Origin: VBDM01 sp035280025
GTDB lineage: Bacteria; Pseudomonadota; Gammaproteobacteria; Burkholderiales; SG8-39
Length of the DNA stretch: 26,010 bases
Direction: 5' to 3'
Assembly: GCA_035280025.1 (NCBI GenBank)
Contig: DATEGT010000048.1
Location: forward strand, 1 to 26,010
Positions 1 to 6,728 of the stretch are shown here, in pieces. The position numbers and the translations under genes were made by a program. The stretch's first letter is position 1. The number at the start of each line of letters is the position of its first letter. Below the pieces are notes generated by a model. It was not told the origin of the DNA and ran no database searches. It was given only the letters and a program-made list of their open reading frames with translations.

Positions 1-438
1 AGCACCGACGAAGCGGTGACGGCCATGCTCAAGCTCGCCGGGACGGGTCCGGGCGACATCGTCTACGACCTCGGCTGCGGCGACGGCCGCATCGTCATCG
101 CGGCGGCGAAGGAGTTCGGCGCCCGCGGGGTCGGCGTCGAGATCGACCCCAACCCCCTGCGCCTGGCCGTGTACAACGCCAGGCGCGCCGGCGTGGACGA
201 CCGGGTGCGCTTCGTCCGCGGCGACCTGTTCGAGGCCGATATCGGCGACGCGACGGTGGTGACGCTGTTTCTCTTCGAGTCGCTCAACCGCCGGCTGCTG
301 CCCAAGCTCCTGAAGGAGCTGAAGCCCGGCACGCGCATCGTCGCCCACCGCTACGGATTCGGCCCCGAGTGGCCACCGCAGAAGACGGTCCAGGCGGGGG
401 CGAGCACTCTGTACTTCTGGACGGTGCCGGCGCGCTAG
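1..438 (+). CDS. SAM-dependent methyltransferase, 3' part (5' end outside window)
   Basis: This is the C-terminal 145 residues of a class I (Rossmann-fold) methyltransferase. The reading frame is already open at base 1, and the first residues (STDEAVTAMLKLA) resemble the helix that precedes motif I in this family. I therefore treat the gene as entering from the left rather than starting at the in-window ATG at 16. The SAM-binding motif I is clear (VYDLGCGDGRIVIAAA), followed by an acidic residue ending the second strand (VGVEIDPN) and a motif-II-like GDLFEADIGDATVVTLF. The substrate cannot be told. The protein is small and soluble. Its TAG stop shares the tetranucleotide CTAG (435-438) with the stop of the convergent hydrolase, so the two genes overlap by four bases. 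Confidence 0.88.
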   Translation, partial: STDEAVTAMLKLAGTGPGDIVYDLGCGDGRIVIAAAKEFGARGVGVEIDPNPLRLAVYNARRAGVDDRVRFVRGDLFEADIGDATVVTLFLFESLNRRLLPKLLKELKPGTRIVAHRYGFGPEWPPQKTVQAGASTLYFWTVPAR

Positions 439-1226
439 CCGGGAAAGTGCTTCCCGAGGAACCCGAAGAACGCTTCGTTGAATTCCGCCGGATTCTCCGC
501 CCACGGGTAGTGCCCGGAGCCGGAGACGACCGCGAACTCGCATCCCGGGATCATCGCGGCAACGCGCTTCATCCCCGCCGGATGGCCGGTCTGGTCGACT
601 TCCCCCGCGACCAGCAGCGTCGGAACCGACACGGCGCGGATGGCCGACACCGCGTCGGCCTCGGGATAGGTCTGCACCGCTTTCACCGCGGCCTGCACGG
701 TCTTGGGCGGCGTGCGCGAGGCGACCCGGCGAACCAGCTCGACCTCCGGTCCCTGCGAGGCCGGGCCGAGCATCGAGTTCACCATCGCGAGCTGCGCGGC
801 GTAGGGATCGGTGCCGGGCGGCGGCGGCGCGGTTCGCCTGCGCACGAATTCCTCCTGCTCCTCCTTGGTGCGGTTGCCGAAGTAGCCGATGGTCGCCGAG
901 ATCACGATGCCGTGCACGAGCCCGGGCACCTTGCCCCGGATGCGCGGGGTGATCTGCCCGCCCATGCTGTGCCCGAAGACGACGTTGCGCTCGCCCGCCA
1001 GCGCGCGGATGAGCCGCGCGCCGGCCTCCGCGACGACGTCGAACGAGAACGGATCCGGCAGCGGAGAGATGCCGTAGCCGGGCGCATCCCAGGCCACCAC
1101 GCGGTAGCCGCGCGCGACCAGCCGCTCGGTCTGGTAGCGCCAGTAGTCCTTCGCCCCGTAGATGCCGTGGAGCAGGAACACGGTCGTCCCGCCTTCGCCT
1201 GAGACCTGGTAGTCGGGGATTCTCAT
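435..1226 (-). CDS. alpha/beta-fold hydrolase
   Basis: A complete 263-residue alpha/beta hydrolase of the usual single-domain size. The oxyanion-hole HG is at residues 20-21 (FLLHGIYG), the nucleophile elbow GHSMG at 85-89 with Ser87, the likely acid is Asp211 (AGEVDQTGHP), and the catalytic His is His239 (SGSGHYPW). There is no signal peptide, so it is probably cytoplasmic. A proline-rich segment at about 133-137 falls in the cap region. It is the last gene of a nine-gene minus-strand run and begins 12 bases after the stop of the esterase upstream. Substrate is unknown. The family includes carboxylesterases, C-C bond hydrolases and haloperoxidase-like enzymes, and the operon suggests hydrolysis of a catabolic intermediate (inference). 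Confidence 0.9.
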   Translation of the reverse strand: MRIPDYQVSGEGGTTVFLLHGIYGAKDYWRYQTERLVARGYRVVAWDAPGYGISPLPDPFSFDVVAEAGARLIRALAGERNVVFGHSMGGQITPRIRGKVPGLVHGIVISATIGYFGNRTKEEQEEFVRRRTAPPPPGTDPYAAQLAMVNSMLGPASQGPEVELVRRVASRTPPKTVQAAVKAVQTYPEADAVSAIRAVSVPTLLVAGEVDQTGHPAGMKRVAAMIPGCEFAVVSGSGHYPWAENPAEFNEAFFGFLGKHFPG

Positions 1227-1238
1227 CGTTCGCGTTTC

Positions 1239-2207
1239 CTAGGCGAGCTTCATCTGCTCCAGCGCCGCGCGGCCGAGCAGGCCGTAGGGGCTGGCGAGCG
1301 TCTCGATGATCTCGAAGTGGTTGTAGCCCTGCGCGACGAGCAGCTGCACCGGCTTGCCCGCGGCCTTCACCGCGGCGGCGAAGTCGCGCGACTGGCGCTG
1401 GAACTCCGGCGTCTCGAAGGTGCCGTGCGCGAGGACGAGCGGCGTGTCGAGCCGGTCGAGATGGCGCTGCGCGCTCATCGCGTCCTCCATCTCGTCGGTA
1501 AACTTGACGTAGTTTCCGCGCGCAGAGAGCCGCACCGGCTTCAGGTCGAACATGCCGCTGCAGCACAGCGCGCCCTTCACGATGTCGGCGGGCAGGCCGA
1601 AGTCCTTCTTCCAGTCGGTGATCAGAGCCACTCCGGCGAGGTGCGCGCCGGAGGAATGCCCGGAGATGTAGAGGCGGTCGGGGTCGCCGCCGAAGCTCTT
1701 CGCGTTGCGGTGCACCCAGGCGATCGCGCTTCGCACCTGCGCGGCCATCGCCGACAGGTTGCCGCCGAGCTCGGTGACCGGGGCGAAGTCGAGCACGACG
1801 AAATGCGCCCCGGCGTTCACGAACAGCTCCGCGGGGAAAGCGTAGGCGCTCGCCGAGCCGACGCGCCACGCTCCGCCGTGGATGAAGACGTTGATCGGGG
1901 CGTTGGGCCGCCGGGTGGCGTAGACGTCCAGCCCCTCGACCGGCGCGGCGCCGTAGGCGAAGCGCCGCGGCGCGCCGAGCCGCGCGCGCACCGCCGCGCT
2001 GTTGGTGACGTAGCGCCCCGTGATCTGCCGCTGATTGGGCGCGTACACGCTCTGGTCGTAGGCGTTGTCGAGCTCGGCCTGGTCCATGTCGAGCCAGACG
2101 CGCGGGCCCTTGGCGCGCGGCGCGGGCTGCTGGGCGAGCACGGGACGCACGGCGAGCAGCGCGCAGGCGGCTGCGGCCCTCAGAATGGCTCTTCGCGAGG
2201 AAGTCAT
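1239..2207 (-). CDS. Tat-exported carboxylesterase / kynurenine-formamidase-like hydrolase
   Basis: A 322-residue alpha/beta hydrolase of the HSL/BD-FAE type. The N-terminus (MTSSRRAILRAAAACALLAV, then RPVLAQQ) has a twin-arginine SRRAIL motif, a hydrophobic stretch and an Ala-Gln cleavage zone, so Tat export to the periplasm is likely. HGGAW at 110-114 forms the oxyanion hole, GHSSG at 183-187 carries Ser185, and His297 (GYNHFEI) is the likely catalytic His. The acid should lie near residue 265 (HGTFETPEF), where Glu appears where Asp would be usual. The frame stays open upstream, but ATG 2207 gives the export signal and follows an AGAAGG sequence inside the preceding GST gene, whose stop lies only two bases away. 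Coupled translation with the GST is likely. Confidence 0.88.
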   Translation of the reverse strand: MTSSRRAILRAAAACALLAVRPVLAQQPAPRAKGPRVWLDMDQAELDNAYDQSVYAPNQRQITGRYVTNSAAVRARLGAPRRFAYGAAPVEGLDVYATRRPNAPINVFIHGGAWRVGSASAYAFPAELFVNAGAHFVVLDFAPVTELGGNLSAMAAQVRSAIAWVHRNAKSFGGDPDRLYISGHSSGAHLAGVALITDWKKDFGLPADIVKGALCCSGMFDLKPVRLSARGNYVKFTDEMEDAMSAQRHLDRLDTPLVLAHGTFETPEFQRQSRDFAAAVKAAGKPVQLLVAQGYNHFEIIETLASPYGLLGRAALEQMKLA

Positions 2208-2209
2208 GG

Positions 2210-2830
2210 TCAGCGAGCCTTCTTCAGCGCGGGCCGCTCGCTGCAGCGCTTGCACCACGCCGCCGTACGCGGCCAGCGGTCCAGCGGGAGGCCGAACATC
2301 TTCCCCAGCATCAGCCAGCTCGCCGCGGCGACATCGACGAGCGTGAAGTCCCCGACCAGATATTGCCGCCCGTCGAGGCGCCCTTCGAGCCCTTCGAGAA
2401 TGCGGTCGAGCTGCGCCTTGTTGTATGCCGCGGTCGCCTTGCTCCGGTCCTCGGGTTTGTACGACACGGGCGTGTCGAGGCCGTGATACAGGTACTGCAT
2501 CATGTAGGGTCCCAGCTCGGTCATCGACCACACCGTCCAGCACAACGCGTCGGCGCGGTCCTGGCTCCCCGCCGAAGGCCACAGCTTCTTCTCGATGCCG
2601 TACTTGTGGGCAAGGTGTATCAGGATCGCGAGCGACTCGAAGAAGCGCTGCTCCCCGTCGACCAGCGCCGGCACCTTGCCGTGCGGGTTCAGCGCGATGA
2701 ACTTCGGTCCCAGGTTCTCCTTCTTCTTCGCGTCGACCTCGACGTAGGTATACGGCACGCCCAGCTCCTCGAGCGCCCAGGCGACTCGCGTGCCCGAGCT
2801 TCTCGGCCAGGAATGGAGTTCGATGGCCAT
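2210..2830 (-). CDS. glutathione S-transferase
   Basis: A 206-residue cytosolic glutathione transferase. The N-terminal thioredoxin fold shows the SSGTRVAWALEELGVPY helix (residues 11-27) with candidate catalytic Ser11/Ser12, the cis-Pro motif GKVPAL (51-56) and the glutathione-binding Glu-Ser pair (FFESLAIL, 65-66). The all-helical C-terminal domain includes the capping element YLVGDFTLVDVAAA. The open frame extends upstream through the neighbour, but MAIELHSWPRSS is a classic GST start. It lies 26 bases after the DUF3291 stop and 2 bases before the esterase start. GSTs in catabolic operons often open epoxides, isomerise intermediates or cleave ethers. Which applies here is not visible. Confidence 0.92.
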   Translation of the reverse strand: MAIELHSWPRSSGTRVAWALEELGVPYTYVEVDAKKKENLGPKFIALNPHGKVPALVDGEQRFFESLAILIHLAHKYGIEKKLWPSAGSQDRADALCWTVWSMTELGPYMMQYLYHGLDTPVSYKPEDRSKATAAYNKAQLDRILEGLEGRLDGRQYLVGDFTLVDVAAASWLMLGKMFGLPLDRWPRTAAWCKRCSERPALKKAR

Positions 2831-2856
2831 TTTGATCCTCCTCGTTGGTGGTCGAG

Positions 2857-3357
2857 CTAGCTTGCGGGGCAGGGGTCGAACGACGACCAGTCGATGCTGC
2901 TCACGAACTGCTCGTCGGCGGGGAACGGGTGCTTGAAGGTGAACGCGAACGCGCTGGGCCCATGCGCGTCCAGGTGCGCGAGCCGCTTCTTCGCCTCGTC
3001 GACGCCCGGCCGGTGCCCCCGCGGCACCCACCAGAGCGCGGTATAGGCGCCCGAGAACTTCTCGAACCAGTCGTGCCTGCGCTTGAGGACTTCGACGTGC
3101 GCGGTGTAGTAGACGTAGCGCTTCAGCTGCTCGACCGATTCCCACACCGACATGTTGAAGAGGATGCGGTCGTCGTCGTAGGGGCGGAGGTAGGCGGCGT
3201 TGCCCTCCGACCCCTTCAGTCGCCACACGAATCCGGGGCTGCGGTCGGCGAGCGCGTTGATCTCGTCCAGGCGCGCGACGAAGTCCGCCATCACGGGATC
3301 CTCGAGGGCGCCTTTCATCCTTCCGATGTTGACTTGAGCGATGTGCAGGACTTTCAT
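2857..3357 (-). CDS. DUF3291 domain-containing protein
   Basis: A 166-residue protein matching the DUF3291 family by its opening (MKVLHIAQVNIGRMKGALEDP) and by features such as FNMSVWESVEQLKRYVY and WWVPRGHRP. The fold of this family resembles dimeric ferredoxin-like alpha/beta barrels such as ABM or EthD proteins. A real enzymatic role is not established. There is no signal peptide or membrane segment. Its ATG overlaps the TGA of the GFA-family gene upstream (ATGA, 3354-3357), which implies translational coupling. It precedes the GST by 26 bases. The long open frame further upstream (to 3789) is a shadow of the GFA gene. Confidence 0.85.
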   Translation of the reverse strand: MKVLHIAQVNIGRMKGALEDPVMADFVARLDEINALADRSPGFVWRLKGSEGNAAYLRPYDDDRILFNMSVWESVEQLKRYVYYTAHVEVLKRRHDWFEKFSGAYTALWWVPRGHRPGVDEAKKRLAHLDAHGPSAFAFTFKHPFPADEQFVSSIDWSSFDPCPAS

Positions 3358-3806
3358 TTCACTCTCCGGTTGATTCGGGGGCTGCCTTCGACGATGCGGA
3401 CGTCTGCGATCCAGTTGCGCTTTCGCCGCGCGAGGCGCGAATCCTCGCCCTCGCCGTCGAAATTCGACGGCGCGCGGCGGAGGAGCGAGGGATCCACGTT
3501 CTCGAACGCGTTGACGCTGACCACGGCGTACAGGCGGTCGTCGATCCGGCTGGTGACGACGGGAACGATGCCGCACCGCGAGCAGACGTGGAACTCGGCG
3601 GTCCGCGTGCCGTGCGCGTATCTGGACACGAGCTTGGCATTCCCGACCGCGACCTCGAGCGCGCCCTTCGGGTTGGAGGTCCACACCCCGCCGTGCTTGG
3701 TGCAGAACGAGCAGCCGCAGGCGCGCGCCGGGATCTCGGAGGGATCGGGTTCCCAGGCGAGGGAGAAGGAGATGTTGCCGCAGTGGCACTTGCCGCGGAT
3801 CAGCAT
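3354..3806 (-). CDS. GFA family (Mss4-like) zinc-binding protein
   Basis: A 150-residue protein of the glutathione-dependent formaldehyde-activating (GFA) family. The zinc-binding cysteines are in order: Cys7 and Cys9 (GKCHCG), Cys30, Cys32 and Cys35 (ACGCSFC), and Cys75 and Cys78 (HVCSRCG). This is the usual pattern for the Mss4-like fold. I chose ATG 3806 (MLIRGKCHCGN), because family members begin right before the first CxC. The 32 residues that an upstream start would add look like antisense of the FMN reductase end. The gene begins 7 bases after the FMN reductase stop and overlaps the DUF3291 start by four bases. Formaldehyde activation is disputed even for the founding member, so only glutathione or aldehyde chemistry near the GST can be suggested. 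Confidence 0.9.
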   Translation of the reverse strand: MLIRGKCHCGNISFSLAWEPDPSEIPARACGCSFCTKHGGVWTSNPKGALEVAVGNAKLVSRYAHGTRTAEFHVCSRCGIVPVVTSRIDDRLYAVVSVNAFENVDPSLLRRAPSNFDGEGEDSRLARRKRNWIADVRIVEGSPRINRRVK

Positions 3807-3813
3807 CGCTCCG

Positions 3814-4368
3814 TCAATCCAGCGGAAAGCTCGGCCCGCGCGCGACGGTCGTATCGAGCGTCCGGGCCAGCGACTCGAGGGCGCGGCGGATCTTCGGGGC
3901 AATCTCGGCAGAGGAAATCATCGCGTCCTCGGTGATGCAGGCACCCAGCAGCGGAAGTGTAACCGAGGCCTCGGGAAGTATGCGCGCCGACATCGTCTGC
4001 AGCACCTCGCGCAGGGTGTCGAGCGCATGATGCGCCCGGGGCGAGGTGTTCACCAGCGCGACCGGCTTGCCGATGAAGCCCTCGAAGCTCACCAGCCAGT
4101 CGAGCCCGTTCTTGAGGACCCCCGAGATCCCGTGTGCGTACTCGGGACTGGCGACGATCAGGGCGTCGGCGCCGCCCACCGCATCCCGGAACTCCCGCAC
4201 CGCGGGCGGCGGATCGGCTTCGAGGTCGGGGTTGAAGGGCGGCAGCGCGCCCAGCCGCGAATACACGGAGATCCTGAGCGACGCCGGGGCCAGGCGCGCC
4301 GCCGCGCGGCAAAAGGCCGAGTTGACGGACGCGGCGCGCAGGCTGCCGGAGAGGGCGAGGATGTTCAC
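3814..4368 (-). CDS. NAD(P)H-dependent FMN reductase (flavodoxin-like)
   Basis: A 184-residue protein of the NADPH-dependent FMN reductase family (SsuE/ArsH/azoreductase-like flavodoxin fold). The FMN phosphate loop is GSLRAASVNSAF (8-19), and the isoalloxazine-binding motif is SPEYAHGISGVLKNGLDWL (74-92). The start codon is GTG, not ATG, preceded by a clear GGGAGG Shine-Dalgarno sequence. Such enzymes supply reduced flavin to two-component monooxygenases or reduce quinones and nitro or azo compounds. It sits 18 bases after an ABM-domain gene and 7 bases before the GFA gene. No flavin-dependent monooxygenase subunit is present in the window to receive reduced FMN, so direct quinone or azo reduction is at least as likely. 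Confidence 0.9.
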   Translation of the reverse strand: MNILALSGSLRAASVNSAFCRAAARLAPASLRISVYSRLGALPPFNPDLEADPPPAVREFRDAVGGADALIVASPEYAHGISGVLKNGLDWLVSFEGFIGKPVALVNTSPRAHHALDTLREVLQTMSARILPEASVTLPLLGACITEDAMISSAEIAPKIRRALESLARTLDTTVARGPSFPLD

Positions 4369-4386
4369 GCCGGGCCTCCCGGGCGC

Positions 4387-4686
4387 CTACTTCGGGAACG
4401 AGCTGTCGCGCTGCACCGTGCAGATCTGGATCCGGTACTCCAGGTAGAAGCTCGAGCGCCCCTTCTTCTTCGCCTCGACGTGCTCGGGGAGCAGGCTCCA
4501 CGCGCGCTGCGTTTCTTCGGACTCGAACTCGACGATCGTGACCCTCTCGCCGTCCTCGGCGGCGAAGCCCTTGTGGGAGACGTACCCCGGCATCTTGCGC
4601 GCGAGCTCGCTCATTCGAGCGGCCCAGCGGCCGTACTCCTCCTGGGCTTCGGGCTTCACGCGGGAACGAAATACGGTGAGGATCAT
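4387..4686 (-). CDS. antibiotic biosynthesis monooxygenase (ABM) domain protein
   Basis: A single-domain ABM-family protein of 99 residues beginning MILTVFRSRVKPEAQEEYGRW, followed by MPGYVSHKGFAAEDGERVTIVEFES. This is the typical beta-alpha-beta-beta pattern of the dimeric ferredoxin-like fold. An in-frame ATG at 4710 would add eight residues (MSIDPEQK), but only the ATG at 4686 has a good Shine-Dalgarno sequence (GGAG, six bases upstream), and it gives the usual family start. ABM proteins include cofactor-free quinone-forming monooxygenases, haem-degrading enzymes and many of unknown activity. The next gene encodes an FMN reductase, 18 bases downstream. The 90 bases upstream contain a TGTAAT box on the minus strand that might be an internal promoter. 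Confidence 0.82.
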   Translation of the reverse strand: MILTVFRSRVKPEAQEEYGRWAARMSELARKMPGYVSHKGFAAEDGERVTIVEFESEETQRAWSLLPEHVEAKKKGRSSFYLEYRIQICTVQRDSSFPK

Positions 4687-4776
4687 CTTCTGCTCCGGAT
4701 CGATTGACATGGTTGATTGGTAGATCGGACGGGCCGGATCATTACAGCCAAAGCGTCTTCCCGCCCGGCCGGCGGA

Positions 4777-5664
4777 TCAGGACCGTCCCGGCGCGCGTTC
4801 CCGCTTGTCCTTCTCGTTCTGCGCCTTGATCGCCTCGCGCGCTTTCTCCCATTCAGCGTCGCCCCACTTGAAGAGCTCGTTGAACGAGCCGCCGTTCACG
4901 AGGTTGGCGCCGCCGTCGAGCGCGATCGTCTGGCCGGTCAGGAACTCGCAGCCGTCGGCCATGAGGAAGGCGGCGAGGTTCTGCAGCTCGGGCATGTTCC
5001 CGGTGCGGCGCATCGGATTCACGGCGACCGCCTCGTCGCGGAAGTCCCGCCCGGGCGCGAGACGCTTGCCCGCGCCCTCGGTGGGGAAGATCCCCGGGGC
5101 GATCGCGTTGAGGCGTATGCCGTGCCGCCCCCACTCGACGGCGAGCGACTTCGTCATCACGTGCACGCCGGCCTTGGACATCGCCGAGGGCACGACGAAG
5201 GGGGAGCCCGCCCAGACCCAGGTGACGACGATCGAGACGACCGAGCCGCGGTTCTTGCCCGCGATCCAGCGCTTGCCGACCGCGTGGGTCATGTAGAAGG
5301 TGCCGTGAAGCACGGTGTTGGCGATGGCGTCGAATCCGCGGGAGGACAGGTCCTCGGTGCGCGAGATGAAGTTGCCCGCGGCGTTGTTGAGCAGGCCCGT
5401 CAGCGGCCCGCCGTCGTCCCAGATCGACTGGACCATCGCGTCGACCGCCTGGGCGTCGCGGATGTCGACGGTGCGGATTTTCATCGAGCCGCCGTGCTTC
5501 GCGGTGAGCTCCACCGCGGTTTTCTCGAGCGGCGCCTGCCGGCGGCCGCAGATATAGACCTCGGCGCCGAGCTCCAGGTACTTCGCCGCCATCTCGCGGC
5601 CGAGGCCCGTGCCGCCTCCCGTCACCAGGATGCGCTTGCCCTCGAGGAGGTGCTTCCCGAACAC
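4777..5664 (-). CDS. SDR-type 2,4-dienoyl-CoA reductase-like oxidoreductase
   Basis: A 295-residue short-chain dehydrogenase/reductase. The cofactor motif TGGGTGLG is at 15-22 and NNAAGNF at 93-99. The region FVVPSAMSKAGVHVMTKSLAVEWG and the C-terminus (DGGANLVNGGSFNELFKWG) closely match, from memory, human mitochondrial DECR1, which suggests NADPH-dependent reduction of 2,4-dienoyl-CoA in unsaturated fatty acid oxidation. The canonical YxxxK is absent. Lys164 is kept, but the residue 15 positions before it, where DECR1 has its catalytic Tyr199, is Trp149. The start is most likely the GTG at 5664, two bases after the quinone oxidoreductase stop. No ATG gives a full-length N-terminus, and frames further upstream run antiparallel to nothing recognisable. 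Confidence 0.88.
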   Translation of the reverse strand: MFGKHLLEGKRILVTGGGTGLGREMAAKYLELGAEVYICGRRQAPLEKTAVELTAKHGGSMKIRTVDIRDAQAVDAMVQSIWDDGGPLTGLLNNAAGNFISRTEDLSSRGFDAIANTVLHGTFYMTHAVGKRWIAGKNRGSVVSIVVTWVWAGSPFVVPSAMSKAGVHVMTKSLAVEWGRHGIRLNAIAPGIFPTEGAGKRLAPGRDFRDEAVAVNPMRRTGNMPELQNLAAFLMADGCEFLTGQTIALDGGANLVNGGSFNELFKWGDAEWEKAREAIKAQNEKDKRERAPGRS

Positions 5665-5666
5665 GG

Positions 5667-6662
5667 CTAGGTGGTCAGCACGATCTTGCCGATGTGCGCG
5701 CCGGATTCCATCAGCGCGTGCGCCTTCGACGCCTCGGCGAGCGGGAAGGTCTCGTGGATGACCGCCCTGATCTTCCCGGACTCGATTTTCGGCCAGACCT
5801 TCTCGAGGAGATTGCGCGCGATCGCCCCCTTGAATTCGATCGGGCGCGGCCGGAGCGCCGAGCCGGTCACGGTGAGCCGCCGCCGCAGGATGTCGTTCAG
5901 GAACACCGTGGCCTTGGCTCCGCCGAGGAAGGCGATGATGACGATGCGGCCGTCGTCGGCGACGCACTTGAGCTCGCGGTCGAGGTAGTCGCCGCCGACC
6001 ATGTCGAGGATTACGTTCACGCCCTTGCCGCCGGTCGCTTCCTTCACCACCGCGGCGAAATCCTCGGTCTTGTAGTTGATCGCGCGGTCCGCGCCGAGCT
6101 TCACGCAGGCGGCGCACTTCTCCGCGCTGCCCGCGGTGGCGTAGACCGCGTTGCCGAACGCCTTCACCATCTGGATCGCGGTGACGCCGATGCCGGAGGT
6201 GCCGCCCTGCACCAGGAACGACTCGCCGGGCGCGAGCCGGGCGCGGTCGAACACGTTGCTCCACACGGTGAAGAAGGTCTCGGGCAGCGACGCCGCCTCG
6301 ATGGCGGACATGCCTTTCGGGATCGGCAGGCACTGGGGAGTCGGCGCGGTGCAGTACTCGGCGTAGCCGCCGCCTGCGACCAGAGCGGTCGCCGAGTCGC
6401 CGACCTTCCAGCCGCGCACGCCGTCTCCCAGCGCGACGACGCTGCCGGCGAGCTCGAGCCCGGGAATGTCGGAGGCCCCGGGAGGCACCGGATAGTTGCC
6501 CGCGCGCTGCATGGTGTCGGGGCGGTTCACGCCCGCGGCGGCCACCTCGATGAGCACCTCGCCGGGCTTGGGCTGCGGCACGGGGCGCGTGCCGATCTTC
6601 AGCACCTCGGGGCCGCCGGGCCGGGTGATCTCGACCGCGCGCATGGTGTCGGGAATGGCCAT
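5667..6662 (-). CDS. NAD(P)H-quinone oxidoreductase (PIG3-like, zinc-less MDR family)
   Basis: A 331-residue medium-chain dehydrogenase/reductase without the catalytic-zinc ligands, of the quinone oxidoreductase/PIG3 group. The N-terminal GroES-like domain shows MRAVEITRPGGPEVL and GVNRPDTMQRAGNYPVPPGASDIPGLELAG. The cofactor loop is VQGGTSGIGVTAIQMVKAFG (151-170), and the C-terminus runs GAHIGKIVL. It probably uses NADPH to reduce quinones or alpha,beta-unsaturated carbonyls. The ATG at 6662 is preceded by AGAGGAAGAGA. It is the first gene of the nine-gene minus-strand run, separated by 66 bases from the divergent PLP-enzyme gene. The stop lies two bases before the GTG of the downstream reductase. 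Confidence 0.92.
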   Translation of the reverse strand: MAIPDTMRAVEITRPGGPEVLKIGTRPVPQPKPGEVLIEVAAAGVNRPDTMQRAGNYPVPPGASDIPGLELAGSVVALGDGVRGWKVGDSATALVAGGGYAEYCTAPTPQCLPIPKGMSAIEAASLPETFFTVWSNVFDRARLAPGESFLVQGGTSGIGVTAIQMVKAFGNAVYATAGSAEKCAACVKLGADRAINYKTEDFAAVVKEATGGKGVNVILDMVGGDYLDRELKCVADDGRIVIIAFLGGAKATVFLNDILRRRLTVTGSALRPRPIEFKGAIARNLLEKVWPKIESGKIRAVIHETFPLAEASKAHALMESGAHIGKIVLTT

Positions 6663-6728
6663 TCTCTTCCTCTGGATTCTTCTCTGAAGGGAGGCGCGAT
6701 TATCGCATTTCGCTAGAATGGCGGCGCC
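6663..6728. promoter_or_regulatory. divergent promoter region between quinone oxidoreductase and PLP enzyme
   Basis: This 66-base gap must hold the promoters of both the minus-strand operon and the plus-strand PLP-enzyme gene. On the plus strand TAGAAT (6714-6719) is a good -10 candidate, but it ends only 9 bases before the ATG, so the transcript would be leaderless or nearly so. On the minus strand GATAAT (6704-6699) is a -10 candidate. Neither has a convincing -35. The two boxes are so close that initiation in one direction should hinder the other (inference). Confidence 0.4.

Noticed and set aside
2845..4707. A 620-codon plus-strand open frame across the DUF3291, GFA, FMN reductase and ABM genes
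   Set aside because: It is antisense to four recognisable genes, has Arg/Ala/Gly-rich low-information sequence and no domain. Long antisense frames are expected at this GC content.
4711..4776. A terminator between the SDR and ABM genes
   Set aside because: A GC hairpin (CCGCC-N5-GGCGG, minus strand) follows the SDR stop, but there is no T-run after it, so the operon may continue through.
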